From an uncultured Clostridia bacterium (GTDB lineage Bacteria > Bacillota > Clostridia > Christensenellales > Aristaeellaceae), in NCBI GenBank assembly GCA_946413245.1, contig CAMKJS010000007.1, positions 1-64,000 on the forward strand: a stretch of 64,000 nt of DNA, given 5' to 3'. The notes under the pieces were generated by a model. That model saw nothing but the letters and a program-made list of their open reading frames with translations, did no database searches and was not told the origin of the DNA. Positions 36,359 to 46,252 of this stretch are shown here, one piece after another; position 1 is the first letter of the stretch; every line of letters starts with the position of its first letter. The position numbers and the translations under genes were made by a program.

Positions 36359-39151
36359 TTACAATTCCCTGATATTCTCAACAATCGACCGGCGTGTCAC
36401 GCCAGCCAGGCGGTTCCGGATGCCCGCGATACAGGCCAGGGCCACGCAGCCGGCCAGCAGAGCCAGCACCGGAAGCATGATCACCGGATGGTTGACGCTG
36501 AAGAGCCGCAGCCCCGGAAGCTCCGTGAGCCCGTAGAACAGCGCGCACGGAACCAGCGCGGCAGCCGCGCTCACCCACACCGGCAGACGGTAGCAGCCCA
36601 CCAGCGTCTTCAGATCCGCGCCGACGGCGCGGAGAGTGCCGATGGTCCGGGTTTCAGCGCGGATCTGCCGGGCGGCGCCGGACACCTGCATGAACACGGA
36701 TACCGCGAAGAACAGCAGAATCAGTCCGGCAAAGAGCAGCATCTGCTTCGTCTTCTTCGCCCGGTATTCCCGGCTCTGCTGCAGCCGGTTCTCCACGCTC
36801 GTCCAGCTGTTCAGGGCGATCTGGCTGATCCGGCTTTCGGCTTCCTTCTCCTCTTCCGCCGTCAGATTCCCGGAGAGATACACGTTCGTACAGGACGGAG
36901 CCGGCATCTTCAGCCCAAGCGCTTCCGCGCCTTTCCGCGTCAGAATCACGGAGAAGCCGGTCATCCAGCAGCCGCTGATTTCCACGTCCCCGCTGAGCAC
37001 CGCGCCGACGGTCACATCCGCCCTGACTGCCTCCCGGGTCTGGGCCCGGTACCCGGCAGGGCTTTCCTCCATAGGGTACGCGGCCCCGATATATTCGCCG
37101 TACGATTCTTCCTCGGGCTGCCCCGCCAGCTCCAGCAGCTTCAGCGGCATCCCCGCGGAAAAAGCGTCGTTGGAGATGACGATATCCCACTCATGCTCCC
37201 GGATCTGATCCGGCATCAGCCACCGTTCGATCCTGTAGCCGCTCTCCGTTTCCTTCTTCACGGCGACGACCGGCGCGTATACCAGCGCCTGCTCCCCGCT
37301 GTCCAGCTTTTCCGGATCGATACTTCCGTCAGTCACGTTGCGCTGCAGTGCTTCCGCGTCCAGGTCCGCCACGTACAGGCAAACCGGCACCACAGATTCC
37401 GTGAGCCCCAGCTGCGCGCGGATTTCGTCCCGCTGCTCCACGGCCCGCACATACATATCCAGGATGTCGTTCTCGTCCCGGCGGGCCCGAGCGTCCGCCA
37501 GATCCTCGTCAGTATAGAAGAGCCAGTCTGATCCGGCCCAGAGTTCAGTCAGCACGCCGATGTTTCTCAGCACGGTGCTGCCGTCTGGCCCGGTCTCCCC
37601 GGAAAATCCGGAGCGGAAGTATTCCGGTACCTCGTCCAGCAGCAGGTTCACGGTCATTTCCGTCACGCTCCGTACCTCGCTGACGCCCGGAACAGCGGCG
37701 ATCCGCCGCAGGTCCGCCGGGCTCATGGCGTCCTCCGGAATAATCTGGGAGAAGGGATCGTCCGATACGGCCATACCGGCGCCGTACAGCTGGAAGGCCG
37801 GCGTGTCCTCATTCCTCTGACGGTACCCCAGCACCAGTTCGCCCAGCATCAGGGTGGAAAACAGGGTCAGCGCGATCATCCCGGCCGTGCCGGCCTGGCG
37901 CAGCGGATGCAGCCGCGTGCGGCGCCCGGCGATCAGCCGGTCCGGCCGGAACTGAGTGCGGCTCCGGAGCTTCCCGGCCTTGCGCAGGAGCGCCGTGTCC
38001 CGCAGCACGCCCATGGGCATCTGGCGGGAGGCGTGATACAGCGGCAGGCGGGAAGCGGTAAAGACGCACAGGAGGGACAGCCCCAGAATCGGGATCAGCA
38101 GCCAGGCGTTCAGCGAGAAGGCGATCTGGTCCGGCGCGATCCGGGAAATAATCCAGGCCGTCAGGATTCCCGCTGCCAGGCCTGCCGGCAGCGCGGTGGC
38201 CGCCAGGAGCCAGGCCTCCGCGCCGTAGACGCGGCGGATCTGCCGGCGCGTGGCGCCGATGGCCCGCAGCATGCCGATATCCTCTGTTTTCCGGCTCAGC
38301 AGGTTCTCCATGGCCGAGGTGATCCCCACGCAGGCGGAGAGCATCAGCGCGGCGCCGAGCACCGCCCAGATCAGAATCCGGCTGATCAGCTTTGACGCCC
38401 GTTCCCAGCCGGAATCCCAGTACGTCACCGTGCCGTACTCCCGGCTCACGCCGATGGGCTCATTCAGCGGCACGGGGCAGTTGCGCTCCACCTGGTTGAG
38501 GGTAATCGCCGGGGCATAGGTCAGCACCCGGTGCACCAGCGCGCTGCCGACTTCCCAGGTTTCCTCCGGGGACACCAGCAGAGCGGGAAAGCGCATGCCC
38601 GGCTCGTCGTGCCAGGTATCCAACGTGTCGGTCTGGTCGCTGAGGATACCCACCAGGGTAAAGGTTTTTTCCTCAGCGATCCCGTAAATCGGTTCCATGC
38701 TCAGCGTCAGCGTTTCGCCTGCCTCTGCGTTTTCATAGCCCAGCCGGATCAGCGCGCTCTGCTCCGCGGCGACCTCCCCGGCTTTTTCGGGCATGCGGCC
38801 GCTCAGCAGCGTCCGGTTCATGAGCTTAGCCGCGGTTTCGTCATAATATCCGGCGCAGAGATTCGTGCCTTCCGCTACGGAGGTCACCGTGACGTGGCCG
38901 ATTTCCCGGAAGAATCCGCAGCGGCGCAGCTGTTCATCCGTGGCGCTTTCGCCGCTCAGCAGGAACATATCCATCCAGCCGACCCGCCGCGCCATCTGCT
39001 CCTCGTGGCCCCGGACGGTGCCCCAGGCACACAGGCTCGTGGCAGTGGCCAGGTACACAGCCAGCAGGATCCCCAGGAAAAGGCTGACGTAAGCCTTCCG
39101 GTTGACCCGGAGATTCGCCCGGGCAACCTGATTCAGGGTGAGGCGTTTCAT
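36359..39151 (-). CDS. ABC transporter permease (FtsX/MacB-like)
   Basis: MKRLTLNQVARANLRVNRKAYVSLFLGILLAVYLAT... with ENLLSRKTEDIGMLRAIGATRRQIRRV, FtsX-like motif. Confidence 0.88.
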   Translation of the reverse strand: MKRLTLNQVARANLRVNRKAYVSLFLGILLAVYLATATSLCAWGTVRGHEEQMARRVGWMDMFLLSGESATDEQLRRCGFFREIGHVTVTSVAEGTNLCAGYYDETAAKLMNRTLLSGRMPEKAGEVAAEQSALIRLGYENAEAGETLTLSMEPIYGIAEEKTFTLVGILSDQTDTLDTWHDEPGMRFPALLVSPEETWEVGSALVHRVLTYAPAITLNQVERNCPVPLNEPIGVSREYGTVTYWDSGWERASKLISRILIWAVLGAALMLSACVGITSAMENLLSRKTEDIGMLRAIGATRRQIRRVYGAEAWLLAATALPAGLAAGILTAWIISRIAPDQIAFSLNAWLLIPILGLSLLCVFTASRLPLYHASRQMPMGVLRDTALLRKAGKLRSRTQFRPDRLIAGRRTRLHPLRQAGTAGMIALTLFSTLMLGELVLGYRQRNEDTPAFQLYGAGMAVSDDPFSQIIPEDAMSPADLRRIAAVPGVSEVRSVTEMTVNLLLDEVPEYFRSGFSGETGPDGSTVLRNIGVLTELWAGSDWLFYTDEDLADARARRDENDILDMYVRAVEQRDEIRAQLGLTESVVPVCLYVADLDAEALQRNVTDGSIDPEKLDSGEQALVYAPVVAVKKETESGYRIERWLMPDQIREHEWDIVISNDAFSAGMPLKLLELAGQPEEESYGEYIGAAYPMEESPAGYRAQTREAVRADVTVGAVLSGDVEISGCWMTGFSVILTRKGAEALGLKMPAPSCTNVYLSGNLTAEEEKEAESRISQIALNSWTSVENRLQQSREYRAKKTKQMLLFAGLILLFFAVSVFMQVSGAARQIRAETRTIGTLRAVGADLKTLVGCYRLPVWVSAAAALVPCALFYGLTELPGLRLFSVNHPVIMLPVLALLAGCVALACIAGIRNRLAGVTRRSIVENIREL

Positions 39152-39831
39152 CCGATCACCCCGCTGTCCTCGGCAACCTTGCCGTCCTCCAGGCGGATAA
39201 TGCGCTCGGCCTGCTCCGCGACGCCCAGGTCGTGGGTCACCAGGATCATCGTGATGCCCAGCTCGGCGCTCACCGTGCGCATCAGGGTCAGCACCTCCCG
39301 GCCGGTTTTCCCGTCCAGGTTGCCCGTGGGTTCGTCCGCGAACAGGATGGCGGGCTTGTTGGCCAGGGCCCGGGCGATGCACACCCGCTGCTGCTGGCCG
39401 CCGCTGAGGGCACCCGGCAGATGAGCCAGCCGGTCTTCGATTCCCAGCATGTCCACCAGCCGCTTCAGATAGGCCTCGTCCGGCTTCCGGTTGTCCAGCA
39501 TTACCGGCAGCAGAATGTTCTCCTGCGCGGTCAGCTCCCGCACCAGATTGTAAGCCTGAAACACGAAGCCGAAGCGCCGCCGGCGCAGCACCGACAGCTG
39601 ATTGTCGTTATACTGGAACAGGTTGTTCTCCTGATAGACCACCCGGCCGGCGGTGGGCCGGTCCAGGCCGGACAGCAGATGCAGCAGCGTGGACTTCCCG
39701 CTTCCGCTCCGGCCGGTGACCGCGGTAAAGCTGCCCTGCCCGAAGGAGAGGCTCACGCCGTCCACCGCGTGGACCGCCGCGCTGCCGCTCCGGTAAATCT
39801 TTGACAAATTCTCACATCGGATGATTTCCAT
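39148..39831 (-). CDS. ABC transporter ATP-binding protein (MacB/LolD-like)
   Basis: GRSGSGKSTLLHLLSGLDRPT; LSGGQQQRVCIARALANKPAILFADEPTGNLD; overlaps permease start. Confidence 0.93.
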   Translation of the reverse strand: MEIIRCENLSKIYRSGSAAVHAVDGVSLSFGQGSFTAVTGRSGSGKSTLLHLLSGLDRPTAGRVVYQENNLFQYNDNQLSVLRRRRFGFVFQAYNLVRELTAQENILLPVMLDNRKPDEAYLKRLVDMLGIEDRLAHLPGALSGGQQQRVCIARALANKPAILFADEPTGNLDGKTGREVLTLMRTVSAELGITMILVTHDLGVAEQAERIIRLEDGKVAEDSGVIG

Positions 39832-39849
39832 GGCACATCGTTCTCCTTT

Positions 39850-39990
39850 TCTTCCCTCAGGGAATCTTCCCAGGCTTTTCCCCTCTGTTTCCCAGAGGCT
39901 ATTTCCCGGTTTTTTCCCTCTTTCCTCGGGGAATCTTTCCCGGGCTTTGCTTCCCCTCTGTCCTTCGGGAACCTTTCCCGGTTTTTTATT
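39850..39990. repeat. Degenerate tandem repeat of about 35 bp, roughly 4 units
   Basis: Recurring GGGAATCTTcCCcGGcTTT / GGGAACCTTTCCCGGTTTTTT blocks upstream of the ABC ATPase start. Confidence 0.55.
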
Positions 39991-40124
39991 GGGGCGAAGC
40001 CCCAATAAAAAAACCCTGTCTCCCCCCTTCCCCTTGAGGGGAAGGGGGACAGGGGGATGGGGTGCCCTATCTCTCCCCGAAAGCAAGGATAGCAAATGAA
40101 CCTTACTTTCACGTGACTTTCATC

Positions 40125-41003
40125 TTACGATTTCGTAAGGTCCAGCACCGGCAGGGAAATCGTAAACTTCAGCCCCTTCGCGGTATTCTCCGCGGTGATG
40201 TGCCCGTGATGACGGAAGACGATTTCCTTCACGATCGCGAGGCCCAGTCCGGCGCCGCCGGACGGCTGCCCTTCCGCCCGGTAAAAGCGCTCGAAAAGAT
40301 GAGGCAGATCCTTCGCCGCGGCGCCGCCGCCGTCGTCCTCCAGCGTGCAGTACACCGTGCGGTCGCTTTGCTCCAGGCGCACCCGGATCTGTCCGCCCTC
40401 CGCCGTATGCTCGCAGGCGTTTTTCAGCAGGTTCCGGAAAGCTTCGGACAGCCATTTCCCGTCACAGCGCAGCTGCGCCTCCCCTTCCATGTGCAGCGTC
40501 CGGTCCGGCCAAAGGGGCTGCAGCTGCTGCCAGCTTTGCTCGATCAGCTTTCGCAAATCACAGGGCCCGAACATCAGCTCATATCCGTCCGCGCAGAGCT
40601 TCTCCAGCCGCAGCAGGCTGCTGATCAGCGTCTCCATCCGCTCGATCTGGCTAATCTGCTGTTCGAAATGAGCGCTGCCGTCCATCTCACAGAACAGGCG
40701 CAGGGACGCAAGCGGCGTCTTCAGCTGATGAGAGATGTCCGCGGTCAGGTCGCTGGTTCGCTGCGCCTCCTGCCGGAAGCGCTCCTCCGAAACAGCGATG
40801 CGGTTCTGCATCTCCGCGGCAGCGTTCTCCACCTGGGCGATCGTATCTTCCTTCAGAGACAGCGGAATCGTTCCCCCATGGCCCGTCAGGTAATCCTCCA
40901 TCTGCCCGGACAGCTTCCGGAGCCGCGCGGTATCCCGCAGGCGCAGAGCCGCCAGCCCCGCGGCGGTTGCCAGCAGAATTCCGCTCAGGACATATTGGAT
41001 CAT
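40125..41003 (-). CDS. Sensor histidine kinase
   Basis: H-box DISHQLKTPLASLR, N-box FRNLLKNACEH, G-box GGAGLGLAIVKEI. Confidence 0.92.
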   Translation of the reverse strand: MIQYVLSGILLATAAGLAALRLRDTARLRKLSGQMEDYLTGHGGTIPLSLKEDTIAQVENAAAEMQNRIAVSEERFRQEAQRTSDLTADISHQLKTPLASLRLFCEMDGSAHFEQQISQIERMETLISSLLRLEKLCADGYELMFGPCDLRKLIEQSWQQLQPLWPDRTLHMEGEAQLRCDGKWLSEAFRNLLKNACEHTAEGGQIRVRLEQSDRTVYCTLEDDGGGAAAKDLPHLFERFYRAEGQPSGGAGLGLAIVKEIVFRHHGHITAENTAKGLKFTISLPVLDLTKS

Positions 41004-41105
41004 TGTTCTCCACCTCCCCGGGAAAAGGTCGTTTCTCCTGCCCTTCAAGCCTCCCCTTGCTGCAAGGGGAGGTGGCGCAAAGCGCCGGAGGGGATCATTA
41101 TCACG

Positions 41106-41753
41106 CTATGACCACTGGTATCCCACTCCCCGTACCGTTTTGATATGGTCCGCGCCGACTTTCTCCCGCAGCCGGCTCATATGCACCGACAGCGTATTGT
41201 CGTCAATAAACTTCCCGCCCTCGTCCCACAGCACCTCCAGCAGGCGCTCCCGCGGCACGACGCCGGGGCGGTCCATCAACATGGCTACGATTTTATATTC
41301 CGTCAGCGTCAGCGGCAGCGGTTCCCCGTCCTTCAGCACCTGCATCCGCTCCCGGTTCACGGTAAATCCGCTGCGGACCACCGGCTGAGCAGGCTGGCCG
41401 GAGCGCAGCAGCACCCGCACACGGCTGAGCAGCTCCTGCATCCGGAACGGCTTTGTCACGTAATCGTTCCCGCCGGAATCCAGCCCCCGGACCACGTCGA
41501 ACTCCTCACCCCGGGCCGTCAGGAACAGCACCGGCCGGGTCTCCCCCGCCGCCCGCCATTCCCGGCACAGGCTGACGCCGTCGCCGTCCGGCAGGCCCAC
41601 GTCCATCACGATGGCCTGCACCTCCGCGCTCAGCTTCTCCCGCGCTTCCCGCAGGGAGCCTGCCGGAATCACATGCCACCCCTCCCGGGTAAACAGCTCC
41701 TTCAGCCCTTCCCGCAGGACCGCGTCGTCCTCCACCAGTAAAATCGTCGTCAT
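41106..41753 (-). CDS. OmpR/PhoB-family response regulator
   Basis: MTTILLVEDDAVLREGL...MDVGLPDGDG...LFLTARGEEFDVVRGLDSGGNDYVTKPF; winged-helix IKTVRGVGYQWS. Confidence 0.94.
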   Translation of the reverse strand: MTTILLVEDDAVLREGLKELFTREGWHVIPAGSLREAREKLSAEVQAIVMDVGLPDGDGVSLCREWRAAGETRPVLFLTARGEEFDVVRGLDSGGNDYVTKPFRMQELLSRVRVLLRSGQPAQPVVRSGFTVNRERMQVLKDGEPLPLTLTEYKIVAMLMDRPGVVPRERLLEVLWDEGGKFIDDNTLSVHMSRLREKVGADHIKTVRGVGYQWS

Positions 41754-41802
41754 ATCCAACCTTCTCCGTATCTTCAATGCTTCAGCGGTAACGTTCAACC
41801 AC

Positions 41803-41890
41803 GTGGACCAAGGGGACGGCCCTTTTTGGTCCTTTCCGTCACTTGCGCTTCCCACGAATGGACCAAAAAGGACTGTCCCCGCCGGTCCAC
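41803..41890. repeat. Diverged member of the long palindrome family, copy 3
   Basis: GTGGACCAAGGGGACGGCCCTTTTTGGTCC ... GGACCAAAAAGGACTGTCCCCGCCGGTCCAC with a loop of about 27 nt. Confidence 0.8.
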
Positions 41891-41935
41891 CCCTGCTCAT
41901 GATATCACGACGCGGAAATCCGGGCAAGCATAACA

Positions 41936-41968
41936 ATCCCCTCAGCCGGCTTCGCCGGCTGAGGGGAT
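41936..41968 (-). terminator. Perfect 15-bp hairpin downstream of the VOC gene, probable terminator
   Basis: ATCCCCTCAGCCGGCttcGCCGGCTGAGGGGAT; on the minus strand it is followed by TGTT. Confidence 0.6.
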
Positions 41969-41984
41969 AAAAACCATACTCCGT

Positions 41985-42461
41985 TCATTTCCTGAAGTTT
42001 TCCAGCAGTTCGATCCGGCACTTGAGGGTCTTCTGCGCGTCCAGATACGTATACTGTCCTCCGCCGTCGCCGTAGATCCCGTGCTGCTCCACCACCGCTC
42101 CGTACTCTTCCGTCAGCACCTTGACCACAGCGTCCGTGTTGTCCACGTTGAAGGCGATATGATGAATCCCCTCGCCCTTTTCGTTCAGGATATCCCGCCA
42201 GACCGAATGCGCCTCATTCGGCTGAATCAGTTCCAGCTGCACGCCCGGCCGCAGATCGAAGAAGGCCAGTTTGCACTTCGCATCCGGGGCAGGCTCCCCG
42301 GCCACCGAACACTTCGTGATTTCGTATTCACCGCCGTCCACGGTGGGCGGCGCCTCCACCCCGAACAGAGCGGCGTACACCTGCTTCGTCGCCTCGATAT
42401 CGTTGACGACAAAGCCGACCTGGGAAAAGTTGACGTGTTCGAGAATCTTGCTCATACCCAT
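41985..42461 (-). CDS. VOC/glyoxalase-family protein (methylmalonyl-CoA epimerase-like)
   Basis: HVNFSQVGFVVNDIEATKQVYAALFG...GEGIHHIAFNVDNTDAVVKVL. Confidence 0.8.
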   Translation of the reverse strand: MGMSKILEHVNFSQVGFVVNDIEATKQVYAALFGVEAPPTVDGGEYEITKCSVAGEPAPDAKCKLAFFDLRPGVQLELIQPNEAHSVWRDILNEKGEGIHHIAFNVDNTDAVVKVLTEEYGAVVEQHGIYGDGGGQYTYLDAQKTLKCRIELLENFRK

Positions 42462-42474
42462 GATGTTTTCCTCC

Positions 42475-43836
42475 TCATATTTTTGATGTTGATCCGGACA
42501 GAGATCCCTTTACCAGCACACTCCTCGAATACCGGATAATCAGCAGCGTCGAGCAGAGGATCCACCCGACAGGATACGCCAGGGCCACCGCCAGGAAACC
42601 GGCGCCCAGCGCCTTCGTCACCGCCAGGTAAACCTGACGGAACGCCACGAAGGAGATCAGCATAATCACCGTGGGCATCGTCACGTCCCCCACCCCGCGC
42701 AGGGCCCCCGCATAAATCTGATTAAAGCAGATCGCCAGATAGAAGGGCGTCACGATATGGATAAAGCGGATGCCATAGTCCACCACATCCTCCTCCGGGG
42801 AGAAGAGGCCCATCAGCTGCCGGGCCAGCACGTATACCAGCACGCCCAGCACAGCAGTCGTGATAATGCACATCAAAATCGCGGTGCGGACGCCCTGCCG
42901 GGCCCGGTCCGGCCGCTTCGCGCCCCAGTTCTGGCCGACAAACGTGGTGGAGGACATGCTGATGCTCTGCACCGGAATCAGGACGAAGGCGTCGATCTTG
43001 CCGTACACCCCGTATCCCGCCATGCAGGCGGAGCCGAAATAATTGATATAGGACTGAACGAAAACGTTCGAGAACGACGTAATGGCGGACTGAATGCTGC
43101 TGGGCAGCCCGATCCGGAGAATCTGCCGCAGGGAATTCCGGTCGACGCGGATCTGTCGCCAGCGGATGCCGTAGGCCCCCTTCTCCCGGCTCAGCGTGAA
43201 CAGAATCAGCACTGCGGACAGGACGTTCGCCAGCACGGTGGCCAGGGCCACGCCGTCCACCTTCATGCCGAAGGCCAGCACGAACAGCAGGTCCAGGGCC
43301 GTGTTCAGCAGCGCCGAAATGATCAGGAAAAACAGCGGCCGGCGGGAATCGCCGACAGCGCGCAGAACCCCGCTGCCGAGGTTATAGAACAGAATGCCGG
43401 AGATGCCGGCGAAATAAATGGACAGGTAGCTGGCGGAATCCGCGATCACGTCCTCCGGCGTCTGCATGAAGCGGAGCATGGGGCCGATAATCAGCTGCCC
43501 GGCCAGGGTCGTCAGCACGCTCATGATGAAGGTCAGCGCCACGGTGGTATGCACCGCCTTGCTGAGTCCCTCGTTGTCGTGGGCTCCGTACCGCTGGGAA
43601 ATCACCACCGAGGCACCGGTGGCCAGCCCGGCGCAGAACCCTACCACCGTGTTGATGATCGGCCCGGTGGAGCCCACCGCCGCCTGCGCCTGCTTGCCGA
43701 CGAACTGACCCACCACCAGCGTATCCACGGTATTGTATAGCTGCTGGAACAGCAGCCCGATCATCGTCGGGACGGAAAAACGCACCAGATGCAGCCAGAT
43801 ATTCCCCTCACTCATGTCCGAATCCCTGCGTGCCAT
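42475..43836 (-). CDS. MATE-family efflux transporter
   Basis: FSVPTMIGLLFQQLYNTVDTLVVGQFVG... typical MatE repeat. Confidence 0.93.
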   Translation of the reverse strand: MARRDSDMSEGNIWLHLVRFSVPTMIGLLFQQLYNTVDTLVVGQFVGKQAQAAVGSTGPIINTVVGFCAGLATGASVVISQRYGAHDNEGLSKAVHTTVALTFIMSVLTTLAGQLIIGPMLRFMQTPEDVIADSASYLSIYFAGISGILFYNLGSGVLRAVGDSRRPLFFLIISALLNTALDLLFVLAFGMKVDGVALATVLANVLSAVLILFTLSREKGAYGIRWRQIRVDRNSLRQILRIGLPSSIQSAITSFSNVFVQSYINYFGSACMAGYGVYGKIDAFVLIPVQSISMSSTTFVGQNWGAKRPDRARQGVRTAILMCIITTAVLGVLVYVLARQLMGLFSPEEDVVDYGIRFIHIVTPFYLAICFNQIYAGALRGVGDVTMPTVIMLISFVAFRQVYLAVTKALGAGFLAVALAYPVGWILCSTLLIIRYSRSVLVKGSLSGSTSKI

Positions 43837-43938
43837 GCGTGTCCCTCCCCGCGGTTTCGCCGTTTCTCCTCTTCCTGTATTAAAGAATAACTTTCTCTTC
43901 CCGTCAAGTAGGATTTTAAGTAGACCTGCAGGGGCCTA

Positions 43939-43969
43939 TTGACTTAGAGCGAACTGCAACGCATATAAT
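43939..43969 (+). promoter_or_regulatory. Possible sigma70-like promoter for the GH78 gene
   Basis: TTGACT-19 nt-TATAAT; spacer slightly long. Confidence 0.45.
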
Positions 43970-44007
43970 AAAGGAAACCTTATCACACGACAGGGAGGAA
44001 AAACCTC

Positions 44008-46173
44008 ATGCTGATTCAGAACGCATCCTGGATAACGATGAACGGAGCCGCCTCGACGACGGTGCCCGTATTCCGCAGGCTCTTTGTCTGCCGCAAACCC
44101 ATCCGTTCCGCGGTGCTGGAGGTCACCTGCGACGGCGTCTACGACGCTGTGCTGAACGGCCGGCGGGTCGGCGAGTTCATCCTGGCCCCGGGCTGGACGG
44201 AATACCGCAAGCGCCTGCAGGTGCAGTCCTATGACGTCAAAAACCTGCTGAAGGAGAACAACACGCTGGAAATCACCGTGGCCAACGGCTGGTATCGCCG
44301 GACCAACGCGCCGTGGACCGGCACGCAGAATCCGGACGAGTTTCTGCCGCCCATGTGTATCGCCGCCCTGCGCATTGCCGCGGAGGACGGCAGCGAAGAG
44401 ACGATCCTGACGGACGGCGTCTGGGAGGCGTCCCAAAGCACGGTGACGATGAGCGGCATCTTCTACGGCGAGGACGTGGACATGACCCGGGAGCCGGTGT
44501 TCGCACCGGCTGAGGTCTGCGATTATCCGAAATCCATGCTGATTCCCCAGGAGGGGCCGGAAGTCCGTGAACAGGAGACCGTCTATCCCCGCACCTCCTT
44601 CCGGACGCCCCGGGGGGAATGGGTCATCGATTTCGGGCAGAACCTGACCGGGTATATGGTGTTCGATCTGGAAGCCCGGGCCGGGGAAAAGCTGTATCTT
44701 TCCACCGCGGAGGTGCTGGACCGGGACGGCAATTTCTATACCGGCAATTACCGCTCCGCCCGCAGCAAGCTCCAGTACATCTGTAAGGAAGGTCGCCAGC
44801 GCTACAAGCCCCGTTTCACCTTCTTCGGGTTCCGGTACCTGCGGGTCGACGAGGCCCCGGAAGGCTTTACCGCCGCACAGATTCACGCGGTGGTGCTGCA
44901 CTCGGAAATGAAGCGCACCGGCTGGCTGGAAAGCAGCGATCCCATGCTGAACCAGCTGTTCAGCAACATCGTCTGGAGCCAGAAGGGAAATTATCTGGAC
45001 ATTCCGACGGACTGCCCCCAGCGGGACGAGCGGTACGGCTGGACCGGGGACGGGCAGATTTTCTGCCGCACGGCCACCCTGCAGTACGACGTCCGGCAAT
45101 TCTTCCGGAAATGGCTGGCGGACGTCCGGGCCGCGCAGCATGACGACGGCTGGGTGCCGGAGGTCGTGCCGAGCCTGACAGCCTACAAGCCCGGCGGCGG
45201 CGCCTGGTCCGACGCGGTCACGATCATTCCCTGGCAGCTGTACCAGACCTACGGCGATCTTTCCTTCCTGGCCGATATGTACGACGCCATGGAAAAATGG
45301 ATCGCCTATATCCCCACCGTCTCCACGACGGAGGATCTGTGGACGGGGTGCTGGACCTACGGCGACTGGCTGGCGCTGGACGCGCCGCCGGACTACGTCC
45401 CGGCCACCATCGAACTGTCGAAGCGCGGCTACAGCAGCGACGACCTGGTCTGCAGCGCGTTCTACGCCAACTCCGTCAGCATCGTGATCCGGGCCGGCCG
45501 GCTGCTGGGCAAAGACGTAAGCGCGTACGAAGCCCTCCACACCCGCATCGTCCGGGCATACCGGGCGCGGTTCGGCAGTCAGCTGAACACCCAGACGGAA
45601 AAGGTGCTGACGCTCCACTTCGGTCTGGCGGAAGACCCGCAGGCGCTGGCGGACGCCCTGGCGGATCAGATCCGGGCCTGCGGCATGAAGCTGCAGACCG
45701 GCCTGGTCGGCACGCCGTACCTGCTGCATGAGCTGAGCCGGTACGGGCACACGGACGTCGCCTGGTCCCTGCTGCTGCGCAGGGAATACCCGGGCTGGCT
45801 GTATTCCGTCTCCAAAGGCGCCACGACGGTCTGGGAGCACTGGGACGGCATCAAGCCGGACGGCACCTTCTGGGACGACGATATGAATTCCTACAACCAT
45901 TATGCCTACGGTTCCGTGGCGGACTGGGTGTTCGGCGTCGCCTGCGGAATTCAGCCGGCGGAGCCGGGATATGCCCGGGTAAAGATCGCGCCGCATCCGG
46001 ATCCGCGGCTGAACAGCCTCAGCGCGGTTCTGGACACGGCGCACGGACGGATCCGCTCCTTCTGGAAGTACACGGAAGGCAGCATCCGGTATGAGATCGA
46101 TACCCCCGTTCCCGCCGAAATCGTTCTCGGCGGCGAAACCCATATGGTGGAAAAAGGCCGATACCTTTTCTGA
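44008..46173 (+). CDS. Alpha-L-rhamnosidase (GH78-like)
   Basis: VIDFGQNLTGYMVFDL...DIPTDCPQRDERYGWTGDGQIFCRTA, a GH78 signature. Confidence 0.93.
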   Translation: MLIQNASWITMNGAASTTVPVFRRLFVCRKPIRSAVLEVTCDGVYDAVLNGRRVGEFILAPGWTEYRKRLQVQSYDVKNLLKENNTLEITVANGWYRRTNAPWTGTQNPDEFLPPMCIAALRIAAEDGSEETILTDGVWEASQSTVTMSGIFYGEDVDMTREPVFAPAEVCDYPKSMLIPQEGPEVREQETVYPRTSFRTPRGEWVIDFGQNLTGYMVFDLEARAGEKLYLSTAEVLDRDGNFYTGNYRSARSKLQYICKEGRQRYKPRFTFFGFRYLRVDEAPEGFTAAQIHAVVLHSEMKRTGWLESSDPMLNQLFSNIVWSQKGNYLDIPTDCPQRDERYGWTGDGQIFCRTATLQYDVRQFFRKWLADVRAAQHDDGWVPEVVPSLTAYKPGGGAWSDAVTIIPWQLYQTYGDLSFLADMYDAMEKWIAYIPTVSTTEDLWTGCWTYGDWLALDAPPDYVPATIELSKRGYSSDDLVCSAFYANSVSIVIRAGRLLGKDVSAYEALHTRIVRAYRARFGSQLNTQTEKVLTLHFGLAEDPQALADALADQIRACGMKLQTGLVGTPYLLHELSRYGHTDVAWSLLLRREYPGWLYSVSKGATTVWEHWDGIKPDGTFWDDDMNSYNHYAYGSVADWVFGVACGIQPAEPGYARVKIAPHPDPRLNSLSAVLDTAHGRIRSFWKYTEGSIRYEIDTPVPAEIVLGGETHMVEKGRYLF

Positions 46174-46252
46174 TCCGGCAGCAAGGAAAACACACGCCGG
46201 CTGTCGAATAAATATAATTTAATACTTTGCAGATATACAGGGAGGCCTCACC

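Noticed and set aside
43936-46143. Minus-strand ORF of 735 aa
   Set aside because: Antisense to the GH78 gene; shadow ORF.
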